In this document: piece after piece, positions 33,303 through 34,355 of the stretch | How positions within the stretch are numbered: the first letter of the stretch is position 1 | How the letters are laid out: each line of letters opens with the position of its first letter | NCBI GenBank assembly: GCA_017617355.1 | Contig: JAFZWI010000063.1 | Coordinates: 1-34,355 of the forward strand | Direction: 5' to 3' | Source: Salinivirgaceae bacterium | GTDB lineage: Bacteria; Bacteroidota; Bacteroidia; Bacteroidales; SZUA-534 | DNA: 34,355 nt | Translations under genes and position numbers: made by a program | Notes under the pieces: model-generated | The model's database searches: none | What the model saw: the letters and a program-made list of their open reading frames with translations, nothing else | What the model was told of the DNA's origin: nothing

Positions 33303-34355
33303 TCACTTGACAACTCCCTCGATAACTCCGCCGTTGGTACGAATTGCAAGCTCATCGCCCGACTTGACATCGACAGGCGATTTCACAGTTTTTCCGCCAG
33401 AAGTGACAATAGCGTAGCCGCGCGCCAAAATGGTCTGCGGATTATACTTATCTGCAACATTTTCAAAATGTTCCAGCCGCTTCTGCTGGCTTTCGAAATA
33501 AGTGCCTACAGCTTTCTCAAAACGCAACTGCAGATGCGTCGCATTGTTTGCTGCGGCCATAATTTGCATTTTCGATGTCAGATTGGCCTGCCGCGCAATA
33601 TTTGCCAGCTTAACCTCATGATTGTCAAAATAAAGTCTGTCTGCACTTTGCAAACGGTTTTTGAATGTTTTGACACGCTCGAGTCGCTGACTTATGCTGT
33701 TACGTGCGGCATAGACAAAACGGCTGGTATTATGCTCCATATCGCTTATGCGACTGTCGATTTTCCGTCCCACCACATTGCAAACCGTATGACACATATC
33801 GGTCAATTGCTGTTCAAACGCAGCCGCACGGTCGATGATGAAGGCAGCCAAAGCAGTTGGCGTTTTCAGCCTTGTGTTTGCCACAAGGTCGAGCACAGAG
33901 TCGTCGCGCTCGTGGCCGATGCCGGTGATGATAGGCAACGGAAACTGCGCCGCATTGTAGGCCAACTCGTAGTTGTCGAAGCAGCTCAAATCGGACTTTG
34001 AGCCACCGCCGCGCAGAATGGCCACAGCATCGAAATCGTCGATGCGGTTGAAAATCGCGTTCAGCGCGGCAATTATCGAAGCGGGTGCGCCGTCGCCCTG
34101 CATCAGTGCCATAAACAGCTCGGTTTCAAACTTATATCCGTAGTCATTGTCGTCCAACTGATTTTTGAAATCGCCCCAACCGGCCGCCGAATCTGACGAG
34201 ATGACGGCAATGCGCTGCACCACCAACGGCAGTTCGAGCTGCTTGTTCATATCGATGACACCGTCGGCAGTGAGCTGCGCAATGATTTTCGCCCGCTGCT
34301 GCGCGATGTCGCCCAAAGTGTACTGCGCATCGATATCTAAAACGTTGAGACTGAA
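33303..34355 (-). CDS. xseA: Exodeoxyribonuclease VII large subunit, N-terminus cut by window edge
   Basis: About 350 residues are visible and the frame stays open to the window edge (first visible residues FSLNVLDIDAQYTLGD belong to the end of the OB-fold domain). The ATG-like start at 34316 is really a TTG inside the gene. Catalytic-domain motifs are VISSDSAAGWGDF, AILRGGGSKSDLSCFDNYEL, GIGHERDD and VANTRLKTPTALAAF. A long helical coiled-coil region follows (about 200 residues), then the C-terminal ILARGYAIV and ELAIRTNGGVIEGVVK. With XseB, XseA degrades single-stranded DNA in the cytoplasm to short oligonucleotides. xseB is not directly downstream; the next gene is the convergent subtilisin. 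Confidence 0.97.
   Translation of the reverse strand, partial: FSLNVLDIDAQYTLGDIAQQRAKIIAQLTADGVIDMNKQLELPLVVQRIAVISSDSAAGWGDFKNQLDDNDYGYKFETELFMALMQGDGAPASIIAALNAIFNRIDDFDAVAILRGGGSKSDLSCFDNYELAYNAAQFPLPIITGIGHERDDSVLDLVANTRLKTPTALAAFIIDRAAAFEQQLTDMCHTVCNVVGRKIDSRISDMEHNTSRFVYAARNSISQRLERVKTFKNRLQSADRLYFDNHEVKLANIARQANLTSKMQIMAAANNATHLQLRFEKAVGTYFESQQKRLEHFENVADKYNPQTILARGYAIVTSGGKTVKSPVDVKSGDELAIRTNGGVIEGVVK

Overview
The window looks like chromosomal DNA of a gut- or oral-type member of the Bacteroidales (Bacteroidota). The grounds are: several promoters of the form TTG-N19-TAnnTTTG, which is the Bacteroidota primary-sigma signature; two proteins ending in type A and one ending in a type B (CHU_C-like) type IX secretion system (T9SS) sorting domain; a PorP/SprF-family protein; a TonB-dependent receptor; a Bacteroidota-length HtpG; and A-rich rather than Shine-Dalgarno start contexts. 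I see no rRNA, tRNA, CRISPR array, transposase, integrase or phage gene.

Layout. (1) 1-1514, minus: the N-terminal part of a TonB-dependent receptor, preceded by a small His/Cys-rich membrane protein; together they look like a metal-acquisition pair. (2) 1577-6100, minus: a clean four-gene transcription unit from a consensus promoter (6071-6100) to a hairpin terminator (1577-1608). It encodes a protein with a barrel-like C-terminus, a lipoprotein and two exported proteins, none of known function. (3) 6101-6771: no convincing protein gene. It holds a candidate small RNA (about 6439-6597) with its own consensus promoter and a U-tract after a 17-bp stem, then a separate consensus promoter for the next gene. 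(4) 6772-23074, plus: a T9SS surface-protein region with a 2323-residue type A adhesin, truA, a 2462-residue protein with about 19 PKD-like repeats, an IgGFc-binding-like N-terminus and a type B signal, and a PorP/SprF protein that probably serves it. (5) 23080-26291, minus: CBS-domain protein, a one-POTRA Omp85-like protein and a GH3 (NagZ-like) lipoprotein, probably one operon. (6) 26423-30475, minus: htpG, a conserved secreted protein of unknown function, and an orphan LytTR response regulator. (7) 30588-33266, plus: a T9SS-exported subtilisin-family protease. (8) 33303 to the end, minus: xseA, cut by the window edge.

How they fit together. Most of the window builds or populates the cell envelope: export (PorP/SprF, Omp85-like), surface display (two giant repeat proteins, the protease), uptake (TonB receptor) and glycan recycling (GH3). 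Housekeeping genes (truA, htpG, xseA) are interspersed. The most unusual items are the candidate small RNA with interlaced stems, the near-invariant Cys-x(24-26)-Cys linkers shared by both giant proteins, and the four-gene envelope operon of unknown role.
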